DNA of 64,000 nt, taken from positions 1 through 64,000 of the forward strand of contig CAINXK010000387.1 in the NCBI GenBank assembly GCA_903854805.1, read 5' to 3'. The notes under the pieces were generated by a model. It saw only the letters and a program-made list of their open reading frames with translations. It made no database searches and was not told the DNA's origin. Shown here in pieces: positions 54,254-62,689 of this stretch. Made by a program: the position numbers and the translations under genes. Source of the DNA: an uncultured Anaerolineae bacterium (GTDB taxonomy: Bacteria > Chloroflexota > Anaerolineae > Anaerolineales > Villigracilaceae). The first letter of the stretch is position 1. Each line of letters opens with the position of its first letter.

Positions 54254-54269
54254 TGGTTTTTTGAGTCAA
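54241..54269 (-). promoter_or_regulatory. Promoter of the LacI gene and probably the whole operon
   Basis: Minus-strand -35 TTGACT (54264-54269) and -10 TTTAAT (54241-54246) are spaced 17 bp. The tandem operators begin right after the -10, covering the start site. No comparable promoter is seen between lacI and the binding-protein gene. Confidence 0.7.
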
Positions 54270-54518
54270 TAGGGAAAATTAATCCAGGAAAAATATGCAG
54301 AAAAATACGCTGATAAACGCTTTTCGATTTATAAAACCCATTTCTGGCGGATCTAATCAACTACCCCTGGTGGCTTTGCGCTGTAATGTGCCAGCGCGGG
54401 CATCGTCGGTCGGGGCTTCATTTTCTTTAAATTTGCCCCCGTTTAATCATCGGTTAGAGGTTATGCCTGGTTTTCCCTCTGCTTGTACCGGATGATGATG
54501 TTTATAAGTGGCTGACCG

Positions 54519-54569
54519 TACAGAAAAAGAAGGGATTGGCTGCGCTCGCCAATCCCTTCTTTTTCTGTA
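54519..54569. terminator. Perfect 22-bp bidirectional terminator
   Basis: Arms 54519-54540 and 54548-54569 pair fully around TGCGCTC; A-rich and T-rich stem ends let it act in both directions. It ends the HD-GYP gene. The 250 bp between it and the LacI promoter show no gene. Confidence 0.85.
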
Positions 54570-54585
54570 TAAATTTGTCTGGATC

Positions 54586-55578
54586 TTATTGCGTAATAAA
54601 AATTCTTTCAAAAGCAGCCACAGCATTGACATCAAAATGTTTCCCGGATTGTTCATGGATATATTTCCATGCTTCTTCGGCGCTAATGGCTTTACGGTAA
54701 GGCCGGTCGGAGGTGAGTGCATCCCAAACGTCGACCACAGCAAACAGACGGGCCGATAACGGGATTTCCTCGCCGCACAAGCCACGTGGGTAGCCTGTCC
54801 CGTCCCACTTTTCATGGTGACAGTATGGAATTTCCAATGCAGCTTGCAGGTAATCAATAGCCGATAGCCATTCGAAGGCATACACGGGATGTTTGCGCAT
54901 TACAATCCACTCTGAAGAGGTTAATGCTTCCGGCTTGAGTAGAATTGCATCAGGGATACCCAATTTGCCGACATCATGCAGGAGTGCTCCACGTTTGATT
55001 TGCAGCAGCGCATCTTCATCAAACCCAGCGGCGCGGGCAAGCTGCTGGGTCATTGCGCTAACACGCAGAGTATGACCTTCGGTCTCCCTGTCGCGTAAGT
55101 CCAGCGCGCGAGACCAGCCTTCGATGGTCTTATCATATGCCACCACCACTTCTTTGTGCAGTTTTTCCATTTCGTGACGCTGTTCAGTTAATAACCGGTA
55201 ACGGTTCAGCCGGGTCATATTTTGGATTCGAACCTGCAGCTCAAAAATATCATATGGTTTGGTGATGAAATCATCTGCGCCTGCCTGCAAACCCATCATC
55301 CGAGATTCACGATCATCCAGGGCTGTTACTAATAGTATTGGTACTTCGGCCAGGGTGGACATTGAGCGGATTTTCCGGCAGGTTTCAAAACCATTCATGC
55401 CAGGCATCATTACGTCAAGCAAGATGATATCCGGTTGGATTTCTGTCGCCACGGCAATCCCATCCTCACCATTTTCGGCAAAGAACATTTCATAACTTTC
55501 TGACGAAAGTAAGGCGTCAATTGTGATCCGTGCGATCGCTTCATCGTCTATAACCAAGATTCTGGGTTGAATGGACAT
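54586..55578 (-). CDS. Response regulator with HD-GYP phosphodiesterase domain
   Basis: Receiver domain (5-120) with phosphorylation site D55 (LLDVMMPGMNG) and TKPYD, a helical linker, then an HD-GYP domain (about 160-325). The metal ligands are present in LLHDVGKLGIPD and HHEKWDGTGYPRGL, so it should hydrolyse c-di-GMP when phosphorylated. The downstream EIPLSARLFAVVDVWDALTSDRPYR is typical. No sensor kinase lies beside it. 330 aa. Confidence 0.93.
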   Translation of the reverse strand: MSIQPRILVIDDEAIARITIDALLSSESYEMFFAENGEDGIAVATEIQPDIILLDVMMPGMNGFETCRKIRSMSTLAEVPILLVTALDDRESRMMGLQAGADDFITKPYDIFELQVRIQNMTRLNRYRLLTEQRHEMEKLHKEVVVAYDKTIEGWSRALDLRDRETEGHTLRVSAMTQQLARAAGFDEDALLQIKRGALLHDVGKLGIPDAILLKPEALTSSEWIVMRKHPVYAFEWLSAIDYLQAALEIPYCHHEKWDGTGYPRGLCGEEIPLSARLFAVVDVWDALTSDRPYRKAISAEEAWKYIHEQSGKHFDVNAVAAFERIFITQ

Positions 55579-56066
55579 TGCAAGCCTCCAATAAAACCAT
55601 ATTCATTAAGCGTGTGAATAATCTGGTCCAACTTCGCGTAAAGTAGTAAATAAAAATAAATAGAATGTGGTACAAAATTCTAACGCGCACTGTAAATATT
55701 TATCACCCGAAATCTTATATTGTCGGCGAAGCGCTTTAGATTAGCTCGCTTTATATTTTTTTAAATTAAAATGTCTTGAGTGTGCTTTTTTGTTCAGGTA
55801 ATCCGCTTCTGCGGTGGTTGGCTATTTTTAAGGCTTTTGATGCTTACTTTCAGGCATTGGTTTTTTCCATTGTTATTTTACTCACTTACTTATAATGAGA
55901 ACAGGATAACATAATAATGTGAAGGCGTATAGAATTATTATCACAATATTATGGTGATCTTACAATATTAATTGTGAATTTCTGTTTGACCCGGCTCATA
56001 AGACTGCTGGCGAATAAATGCAGAGTAAAATAGAGCAATTCGTATTCTCAACAATGAAAAGTGTGA
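55579..56066. other. AT-rich divergent region between HD-GYP gene and ppk1
   Basis: About 490 bp without a gene. TCACAAT (55941-55947) and ATTGTGA (55971-55977) form a 37-bp inverted pair upstream of ppk1. A lone TTGACC at 55986-55991 has no -10 at the right distance. I see no Pho box. Confidence 0.4.
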
Positions 56067-56072
56067 GTGGTG

Positions 56073-58181
56073 ATGTCTCCTTACAGTGATCCTCCCGGCA
56101 ATTTTAGTGATTCTTCGCTCTATATTAACCGCGAATTAAGCCTGCTTGAATTTCAACGACGGGTGTTGGAAGAGGCTTATGATGAAGATAATCCATTGTT
56201 GGAGCGCTTGAAGTTTCTTGCTATTTTTGGCTCCAATATAGATGAGTTCTTTATGGTGCGTGTTTCCGGAATCCGCAAGCAGGTGGAAGCGCATATTATG
56301 GATGTCAGTGTGGATGGTTTAACCCCACCCGAGGTGTTGGCTGCCATTCGTAAAGTGGTTCAGGAACTTTATGAGAGTGCTTTAAATTGTCTGAACCGGA
56401 AGATCTTGCCGAAGTTGGACAAGGCTGGTATCCATGTCTACGATTACGAGAAACTAAGTAAAGCTCAACAAGATCGGATTAATGAATCTTTTAGAGAAGT
56501 TATCTATCCCGTTCTGACACCACTGGCCTTCGACCCGGGACATCCTTTTCCACATATATCCAACTTGAGTCTCAATTTTGCCATCGTTATTCGCGATCCG
56601 AAAGGCCGCGAAAAATTCGCGCGCTTAAAGGTACCCGATACGCTGCCACGCTTGCTGCCGGTTAAGCGATCTTCAGGAAGTGTGCGCAAGGATGGCACGA
56701 TTCCTCACCATCATTATTTTGTTTGGCTGGAACAGGTGATTGCGCAGAACCTCGCCTCGCTTTTTCCGGGTATGGAAGTGGTGGCAGCCTATCCTTTCCG
56801 GATCATTCGCGATGCCGATATTGAGATCCAGGAACTTGAGGCCGATGATTTGCTGGAAAGCATGCAGCTCAGCATTCGCCGCCGGAAGTTTGGCTCAGTG
56901 GTGCAGGTTGCTATTTATGAGAATATGCCCCAAGAAATCCGCAACCTTCTGGTGGAGAACCTTGAAATTCGAAATTCAGAGCTATATTCCCTTAGCAGTC
57001 CGCTTGGGATGAGCAGTTTCTGGCAGTTATATAACCAGGTTGATCGCCATGATTTAAAAGCCGCCCCCTACAAGCCCAGGGTTCCGCATGCTCTAAAAAA
57101 TGTTGCCCAATCCGGAGATATCTTTGACGCGATCCGTAAAGGAAACATCTTGCTGCACCATCCCTATGATTCCTTCTCTGCGGTGATCGATTTTCTGAAT
57201 GCGGCTGCGCGGGACCCTCAGGTGCTGGCGATCAAACAGACTCTCTATCGGGTTGGACAGAATTCCCCGGTTGTGGACGCCTTGCTGGAAGCATCTGAGC
57301 GCGGCAAACAGGTGGCGGTTCTGGTGGAGCTTAAGGCGCGTTTTGATGAAGAGAGTAATATCGGTTGGGCGCGTATGTTGGAGCAGGCCGGCGTGCATGT
57401 AGTTTATGGGTTGGTTGGTCTGAAAACACATAGCAAAATCGCGATGGCTGTGCGCCAGGAGGGCGATGGCATCCGTCGCTATATTCACCTTGCAACCGGC
57501 AATTACAACCTGAATACATCCAGAATTTATGAAGACATTGGGGTATTTACCTGCGACGAAGCTATTGGAGCGGATACAAGTGATCTTTTCAATTATCTGA
57601 CCGGATACTCCACCAAGCAGGATTATCGTAAACTTTTAGTTGCGCCTGTCAATCTACGCCAAAGATTGGAAGTGCTGATTAGACGTGAGATGGAACATGC
57701 CGTTGCAGGGCGTAAAGCTCGCCTGATTATCAAGGTCAATTCAATTGTTGACCCGGGTATGATCAGCCTTTTATACGAAGCCTCACAAGCTGGTGTGCAG
57801 GTTGATTTGCTGGTGCGGGGTATGTGTTGTCTCAAAGTGGGGATCAAGGGTGTCAGTGAGCGCATCACTGTTACCAGTATCGTTGGCCGATACCTTGAAC
57901 ATAGCCGCCTGTATTATTTCTTGAACGATGGCAAGCATGAAATATATCTTGGTTCTGCCGATCTGATGCAGCGTAACCTGGATCACCGCGTTGAAGTTGT
58001 TTTTCCGCTTGAAGCTCCAGAGCATGTGCGCTATTTGCTCGATGATGTGCTGGAAAAATACATGCATGATAATTTGCGCGCGCGAACGATGCAGGCGAAT
58101 GGAAAATATAAACGGCTAAAGTCGGGTGCTGAGCATGATCGTGTTGACGTGCAAGAATGGTTAATGGCTCACGGGAGGTAA
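56073..58181 (+). CDS. ppk1: Polyphosphate kinase 1
   Basis: Makes and breaks polyphosphate from ATP through a phosphohistidine. The N-terminal part begins YINRELSLLEFQRRVLEEA, and the ppk1 landmarks FLAIFGSNIDEFFMVRVSG, HHPYDSF, THSKIAM (catalytic His) and YLGSADLMQRNLDHRVEV are intact. 702 aa is normal. ATG 56073 is chosen; two in-frame GTG codons stand just before it. ribokinase follows after 6 nt, so the three genes to 60063 form one operon. Confidence 0.96.
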   Translation: MSPYSDPPGNFSDSSLYINRELSLLEFQRRVLEEAYDEDNPLLERLKFLAIFGSNIDEFFMVRVSGIRKQVEAHIMDVSVDGLTPPEVLAAIRKVVQELYESALNCLNRKILPKLDKAGIHVYDYEKLSKAQQDRINESFREVIYPVLTPLAFDPGHPFPHISNLSLNFAIVIRDPKGREKFARLKVPDTLPRLLPVKRSSGSVRKDGTIPHHHYFVWLEQVIAQNLASLFPGMEVVAAYPFRIIRDADIEIQELEADDLLESMQLSIRRRKFGSVVQVAIYENMPQEIRNLLVENLEIRNSELYSLSSPLGMSSFWQLYNQVDRHDLKAAPYKPRVPHALKNVAQSGDIFDAIRKGNILLHHPYDSFSAVIDFLNAAARDPQVLAIKQTLYRVGQNSPVVDALLEASERGKQVAVLVELKARFDEESNIGWARMLEQAGVHVVYGLVGLKTHSKIAMAVRQEGDGIRRYIHLATGNYNLNTSRIYEDIGVFTCDEAIGADTSDLFNYLTGYSTKQDYRKLLVAPVNLRQRLEVLIRREMEHAVAGRKARLIIKVNSIVDPGMISLLYEASQAGVQVDLLVRGMCCLKVGIKGVSERITVTSIVGRYLEHSRLYYFLNDGKHEIYLGSADLMQRNLDHRVEVVFPLEAPEHVRYLLDDVLEKYMHDNLRARTMQANGKYKRLKSGAEHDRVDVQEWLMAHGR

Positions 58182-58187
58182 TAGGAT

Positions 58188-59108
58188 ATGTCGGATATTC
58201 TTGTTATTGGTTCGCTCAACGCTGATCTGGTTGTACGCGTTCCCCGTTTCCCAGCTCAGGGAGAAACCATTAGCGGCGGTGATTTGGTAACCATACCGGG
58301 TGGCAAGGGAGCGAACCAGGCGGTAGCTTCCGCCAGGCTGGGGGCTGTTACAGTCATGTTGGGATGTGTTGGCCAGGATCAGTTTGGGAAGATGCTGCTT
58401 GATAATCTCGCCAGCTGCCAGGTGGATACCAGCAGCGTGGGGACAATTTCATCCGCCACGGGAACAGCAGTCATTATTGTTGATGAAAATGGCCAGAACA
58501 GTATCGTGCTTTCACCTGGTGCTAATGGATTGGTTACAAACACTGACATAATCAACAATAACTCAAAGATGGTGGATGCCAGATTTGTCCTGCTGCAGCT
58601 TGAGATCCCACTCGATGTAGTCACTTTCGCTGCTCAATCTGCCCGTAAAAATGGTGTGCGTGTAATTCTCAATCCGGCTCCGGCGCGGCCATTGCCAGCC
58701 GAGTTGTTAAAAAATATTGATTTTATCGTGCCAAATGAATCTGAGCTCAGCCTGTTGTCTGGTCTGGATGTGCATGACCGCGATTCGGCCGAGATGGCTG
58801 CGCGCAGGTTGTTGCCGTTGGGAAATTTTGGAGTGGTGGTAACCCTGGGCGATAAAGGCGCGTTGTATGTGGGCCACGATGAGACATTTCATGTGCCAGC
58901 CTTTTCCATTAAAGCGCTGGATACAACCGCTGCCGGGGATGCTTTTATAGGTGGAATGGCTGCATCTTTAGCACAAGGCAAAGAACTGCGCGAGAGCATC
59001 CGGTATGCTTGTGCCTGTGGTGCTTTGGCTGCCACCAAATTTGGAGCACAGCCTTCTCTTCCAACCAGCGCAGAAGTTGAAAAATTCTTGGAAAACCAGG
59101 TAAGGTGA
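58188..59108 (+). CDS. rbsK: Ribokinase (PfkB family)
   Basis: Phosphorylates ribose at O5. The PfkB signatures GGKGANQAVASARLG (about 39-53) and DTTAAGDAFIGGMAA (near 245, catalytic Asp in AGD) are present; NPAPARPLP is typical of ribokinases. 306 aa is normal. Coupled to the nucleoside hydrolase gene (1-nt gap), it would use the ribose that enzyme releases. Confidence 0.92.
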   Translation: MSDILVIGSLNADLVVRVPRFPAQGETISGGDLVTIPGGKGANQAVASARLGAVTVMLGCVGQDQFGKMLLDNLASCQVDTSSVGTISSATGTAVIIVDENGQNSIVLSPGANGLVTNTDIINNNSKMVDARFVLLQLEIPLDVVTFAAQSARKNGVRVILNPAPARPLPAELLKNIDFIVPNESELSLLSGLDVHDRDSAEMAARRLLPLGNFGVVVTLGDKGALYVGHDETFHVPAFSIKALDTTAAGDAFIGGMAASLAQGKELRESIRYACACGALAATKFGAQPSLPTSAEVEKFLENQVR

Positions 59109-59109
59109 C

Positions 59110-60063
59110 ATGGAAATCAAGCGCATTCTGATTGATACTGATCCTGGGATTGACGATTCTCTGGCAATTCTGCTGGCCCTGGCTTCGCCTGAAGTTTCGT
59201 TGGAAGGTTTGAGTGTTGTGCATGGCAATTGTTCTGTCGATCAGGGTGTAACAAATGCCCTATCAGTATTAGAGCTTGCGAATGCCAGTCACATTCCGGT
59301 CTTGCGTGGCTGCGATCTTCCGCTTGTGCAGCCATCATTGTTGGCACCTGAAACACATGGCAATACTGGCCTGGGGTATGCAAAGCTTCCTGCTCCTCAA
59401 GCGATGCAGGCAGTGGGGCATGCGGTTGATTTCCTGATCGAGAAAATTCTCGCGGCTCCAGGGGAATATACGCTTGTGGCGATTGGTCCGTTGACTAACC
59501 TGGCCATGGCGATGCGCAAGGAACCAAAAATCATCCCGGCCATCAAAGAAATTGTAAGCATGGGGGCAGCTATTCGCCACCAGGGAAATACCACTCCTCT
59601 GGCTGAGTTTAATGTTTATGTCGATCCGCATGCTGCCCATATTGTTTACCATTCTGGCGTGCCGCTCACGCTTGTGCCGTTGGATGTGACCTACCAGTGC
59701 ATTCTGTCTCCGGCAGATGTGAATCGTCTTCTGAAGCTTGATTCAGCCATCGCGCATTTTATTGCGGATATGACACGTTTTTACATGGAATTCCACGATG
59801 AATACCAACAAATATCAGGTTGTGTCATCAATGACCCCCTGGCTTTGGCTTTAACCTTTGCACCGGAATTATGCGATTATGAGCAGCATTTTGTGGATGT
59901 GGATATTCAGGGTGGAGTATCGATGGGAAAAACATTTGCAGATTTTTACAAGATGACCGGGAAGCCAACCAATATGCGGGTGGCACTTGGGGTCAGGGGA
60001 CGGGATTTTATCGACTTATTTTTAGGGCGCATGGAGAATTTAAGCAGATCTCTGCAACAATGA
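59110..60063 (+). CDS. Inosine-uridine-preferring nucleoside hydrolase
   Basis: Ca-dependent N-ribosyl hydrolase releasing ribose and a base. DTDPGIDDSLAILLAL (9-24) carries the metal Asp cluster; HGNTGLGY and the late NDPLALAL with the second metal Asp are intact. 317 aa is normal. Its start follows the ribokinase stop by one base, with AGGTGA upstream, supporting a nucleoside-salvage pair. Confidence 0.93.
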   Translation: MEIKRILIDTDPGIDDSLAILLALASPEVSLEGLSVVHGNCSVDQGVTNALSVLELANASHIPVLRGCDLPLVQPSLLAPETHGNTGLGYAKLPAPQAMQAVGHAVDFLIEKILAAPGEYTLVAIGPLTNLAMAMRKEPKIIPAIKEIVSMGAAIRHQGNTTPLAEFNVYVDPHAAHIVYHSGVPLTLVPLDVTYQCILSPADVNRLLKLDSAIAHFIADMTRFYMEFHDEYQQISGCVINDPLALALTFAPELCDYEQHFVDVDIQGGVSMGKTFADFYKMTGKPTNMRVALGVRGRDFIDLFLGRMENLSRSLQQ

Positions 60064-60386
60064 GTGTGTCTAATTTAAGATAACGTATCTATTCACCGGC
60101 ATCCAGGTTCAGATATTAATCATTACAAGGATTGTCAGTGAATGTACGCTGATCGATGGGCTTCCAGTCACCATCTGCCGGGCAAACCTTGATGAAGACA
60201 GGCAGCGGTCCGCATAGCAAAATCAGCCCGGCGATCTCCTACAGGTCTATTTGGATTCGCTTGGGAATGTATTGGTTGGTGTGTTTTCTTCATTGTTATG
60301 GGTGCCGTCATCGCGGGAACTTCTATCCCTGTCTTTCTTTAATACGGCATTACAGCCAGCGGCTTTTCATCTAAGATCGCTATTAG
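60064..60386 (+). other. Intergenic stretch without recognisable gene
   Basis: Only short, unlikely frames occur, with no ribosome sites. It may be the eroded upstream part of the fragment that follows. Confidence 0.4.
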
Positions 60387-60875
60387 ATGATGACCGGAAA
60401 TGGTGTGGTTGCAGTGGTTCTTGGTACCAATTTCCTGGTTGAGCCGATCGATAAAATTCAACCGTTTTGCTGGCATTCGCGATTGAATAGGGCTTTCCCA
60501 GCGCTTTGTAACCCGCTTTCCGAGAATGCTCAAGTGGAAAAGGGCCAGAATCAGACCCAGTTGGTTATTGTAGTTTTCGCAATTGACCAAGCTCAGAATG
60601 GTCAGTATGATTGCATCCAGGTCTTTGTGAAAAACAAAGCTGAGATTGATGCTCTGTTTCCAGCGCTTGTAGCTGCACTAAAACCTGAATCCTTGCTCTG
60701 GATTTCGTATCCGAAGCGTACTTCCGGGATACAAACTGATCTGTCTCGAGATACTGGCTGGGATTCAATGAGAGGGCTGAAGTGGATCAACCTGGTTTCC
60801 GTCAATACTACCTGGTCGGCATTCTCGTTGCGACTGCCCAAACCTGGCGAAGATTTGCGGGTACGTGGTTCGTAA
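60387..60875 (+). pseudogene. Decayed gene fragment, DUF3052-like C-terminus
   Basis: The last part of this frame (from about 60594) reads NGQYDCIQVFVKNKAEIDAL, then LLWISYPKRTSGIQTDLSRD and WINLVSVNTTWSAFSLR. These resemble the C-terminal half of small DUF3052-type proteins found in many bacteria. The first 65 codons show no such similarity, and no ribosome site precedes the frame, so the gene looks truncated or frameshifted. The family name is from memory and tentative. Confidence 0.45.
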
Positions 60876-60952
60876 ATACCGTAAATAGTGTGTACGACAC
60901 GCACATCCCTATAAAAAGACCACCAACGAGCAAAGTCCAATAATAAAATATA

Positions 60953-60984
60953 AAACTCCCGAAGCGACGAGGCTTCGGGAGTTT
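60953..60984 (-). terminator. Terminator of the PadR/HAAS operon
   Basis: A perfect 13-bp stem (60953-60965 with 60972-60984) around GACGAG lies 10 nt after the minus-strand stop, and ends in TTT on that strand. Confidence 0.8.
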
Positions 60985-60993
60985 CCATCCTGA

Positions 60994-62022
60994 TTATTTG
61001 ATTGTGGTGGGAATGACCTGCCTGGATTTGATCAACAGCCTATAGATTTTATTGATGAGCTCAATACTTTCGACGACGAGGATCACCACCAGCACGATGG
61101 TTGGAATTAGGTTGAATATTTTGGCCAGAGTGGCAGCTGCTTGGGCATCCTGGAATACCGAGTTCAGTGTGTCAACGCTCAGGTGGACGAGAGCCGGGCC
61201 TTTCAGCAAGATATAGGCAGTGATGATGCTCAGCAGAGTCAGGATATCTTCCATCCAGTGGGAGATAGATGTCCAGCGTCTTTGGCGGAGCAGGATTACA
61301 TTTAGCAGGATTTGCAAAACCCACAACGCATCAATCCAGGGTAAGTATGTAAAGAAAGCTTCAGTCAGAGCGGGGACAAAAACCCAGTGGTCACTGCTGA
61401 GAAAGCCAATGCCAATTACCTGGGGATAGAGATTGAAGATCAGCAAGGCCGCCACGGTCATCACAATCGCCCAAACTGGAGACCAGATATTCACGTCGTC
61501 GGGCTCCGGTTCTTTTTCGAGAATGGCTGGATCCCAACCCTTTTCTTCATTTTCATTGTCAAACTCTGATGCAGGCAGCGCCCATTGCAAGATTGCGAAG
61601 ATGACCACAATGTTGCCAAAGGCAGAAATGATTGCGCCCGCGTATTCGAGTAGTGTTTTACCAAGTATCGTGAAAAATGTATTTACAGTTAGCACGCTCG
61701 TCCCGAAGCGAATGCCAAGGCCCACGACCGCCAGACCGGTCAACACGCTGAATACTATTTTGAGCACCAGACTGAAAACTGGGAAAAGCCGGGGACCGAT
61801 CAGATAGCGTTCGGGCAAATAAGACGCGGCTACCTGGTCGGGTGCACCATAATCCTTCAGCACTTCTCTGACAATATTGTCATCCACTGGTTGACCGGCT
61901 GCCTGGGCGCGATCTTCGATCATATCTTCCAGGGTAGAGCGAATCTCTGTCTGGAGATCTGCACGGGTTTTACCTGGCAGGTGTTTCCCAATTTCTTCGA
62001 TATACCGTTCAATGAGTTTCAT
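60994..62022 (-). CDS. Membrane protein with N-terminal HAAS-type domain
   Basis: A helical cytoplasmic domain (1-75: YIEEIGKHLPGKTRADLQTE, then REVLKDYGAPDQVAASYLPE) matches the HAAS type found fused to membrane regions next to PadR regulators. Six to seven hydrophobic segments follow, with a charged break around 170-185 (ILEKEPEPDDVN). 342 aa. It starts 12 nt after padR; AAAGGA precedes ATG. The function of such proteins is poorly known; a role in sensing or envelope stress is conjecture. Confidence 0.7.
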   Translation of the reverse strand: MKLIERYIEEIGKHLPGKTRADLQTEIRSTLEDMIEDRAQAAGQPVDDNIVREVLKDYGAPDQVAASYLPERYLIGPRLFPVFSLVLKIVFSVLTGLAVVGLGIRFGTSVLTVNTFFTILGKTLLEYAGAIISAFGNIVVIFAILQWALPASEFDNENEEKGWDPAILEKEPEPDDVNIWSPVWAIVMTVAALLIFNLYPQVIGIGFLSSDHWVFVPALTEAFFTYLPWIDALWVLQILLNVILLRQRRWTSISHWMEDILTLLSIITAYILLKGPALVHLSVDTLNSVFQDAQAAATLAKIFNLIPTIVLVVILVVESIELINKIYRLLIKSRQVIPTTIK

Positions 62023-62034
62023 GATTTTTGTCCT

Positions 62035-62364
62035 TTATCTTTTTGTCATATTTTGCATCATGGTTACGATACTGTTCCATTCGTGCTCGATTTTTGGCAG
62101 TATTTTTTTACCTTCCGGGCTGATGATGTAGTAGCGGCGTGGTCGCGCTTCCTCCAGCCGCCAAACAGATTGGAGCAGGCCCTGATTTTCGAGCCGCCTC
62201 AGTAAAGGATAAAGTGTCCCCTGGTCAAGCTCCAGTCCCTGGTCAGCGAGCAGTTTTAGCAGTGAGTATCCGTACTGCTCTTCATCCAGTTTGCTTAACA
62301 CAGCGAGGACGATCACGCCGCGGCGCAGATCCAATGTTATGTTTTGTAATAAATCATTTTCCAT
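62035..62364 (-). CDS. PadR-family transcriptional regulator
   Basis: Winged-helix repressor of the short PadR-s2 type (109 aa). The family features YGYSLLKLLADQGLELDQGTLY (two halves, about 31-52) and PLLRRLENQGLL, followed by ARPRRYYIISPEGKK in the wing, are clear. An operator within its own promoter indicates autoregulation. It is co-transcribed with the HAAS membrane protein. Confidence 0.92.
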   Translation of the reverse strand: MENDLLQNITLDLRRGVIVLAVLSKLDEEQYGYSLLKLLADQGLELDQGTLYPLLRRLENQGLLQSVWRLEEARPRRYYIISPEGKKILPKIEHEWNSIVTMMQNMTKR

Positions 62365-62385
62365 AGTCAGCTACCTTTCAATTAC

Positions 62386-62414
62386 ATTATACTGTATTGT
62401 GCACAGTATTACAA
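62386..62414 (-). promoter_or_regulatory. padR promoter with operator in the spacer
   Basis: Minus-strand -35 TTGTAA (62409-62414) and -10 TATAAT (62386-62391) are spaced 17 bp. The spacer is filled by an inverted repeat, ATACTGT-7-ACAGTAT (62389-62409), the right shape for a PadR dimer that would exclude RNA polymerase. Confidence 0.75.
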
Positions 62415-62601
62415 TATCATTAGTATTATATTATATGTATCAAGTTGCAGATTTTATTATTTTTTCTAATAACAGGCTGTTTTTATGAATTCAGATGCGC
62501 ATGGTAGCAGTTCCGAGACTCAAATTTGTGGCCCGATAATTAGTCAGTCTCCGGTGTAATGCTATCCTGGGTGAACCGTTTTTTTTTGTCCAGAGCATTT
62601 A

Positions 62602-62610
62602 TGGTAAAAT
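62602..62610 (+). promoter_or_regulatory. Extended -10 promoter of the SulP gene
   Basis: TG-G-TAAAAT at 62602-62610 lies 79 nt before the ATG. Upstream is a T-run rather than a good -35. The region from 62415 to here shows no other feature. Confidence 0.45.
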
Positions 62611-62689
62611 AGCCCAGTTAATTAAGGGACGCACGGGGAGCATGAGCCTTTATATATATTTTTAATACATACAAAGGGAGAAAAACTAT

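Noticed and set aside
62635..62665. Possible 7-codon leader peptide (MSLYIYF) before the SulP gene
   Set aside because: GGGGAG stands only one base before the ATG, too close to function as its ribosome site, and no attenuator follows.
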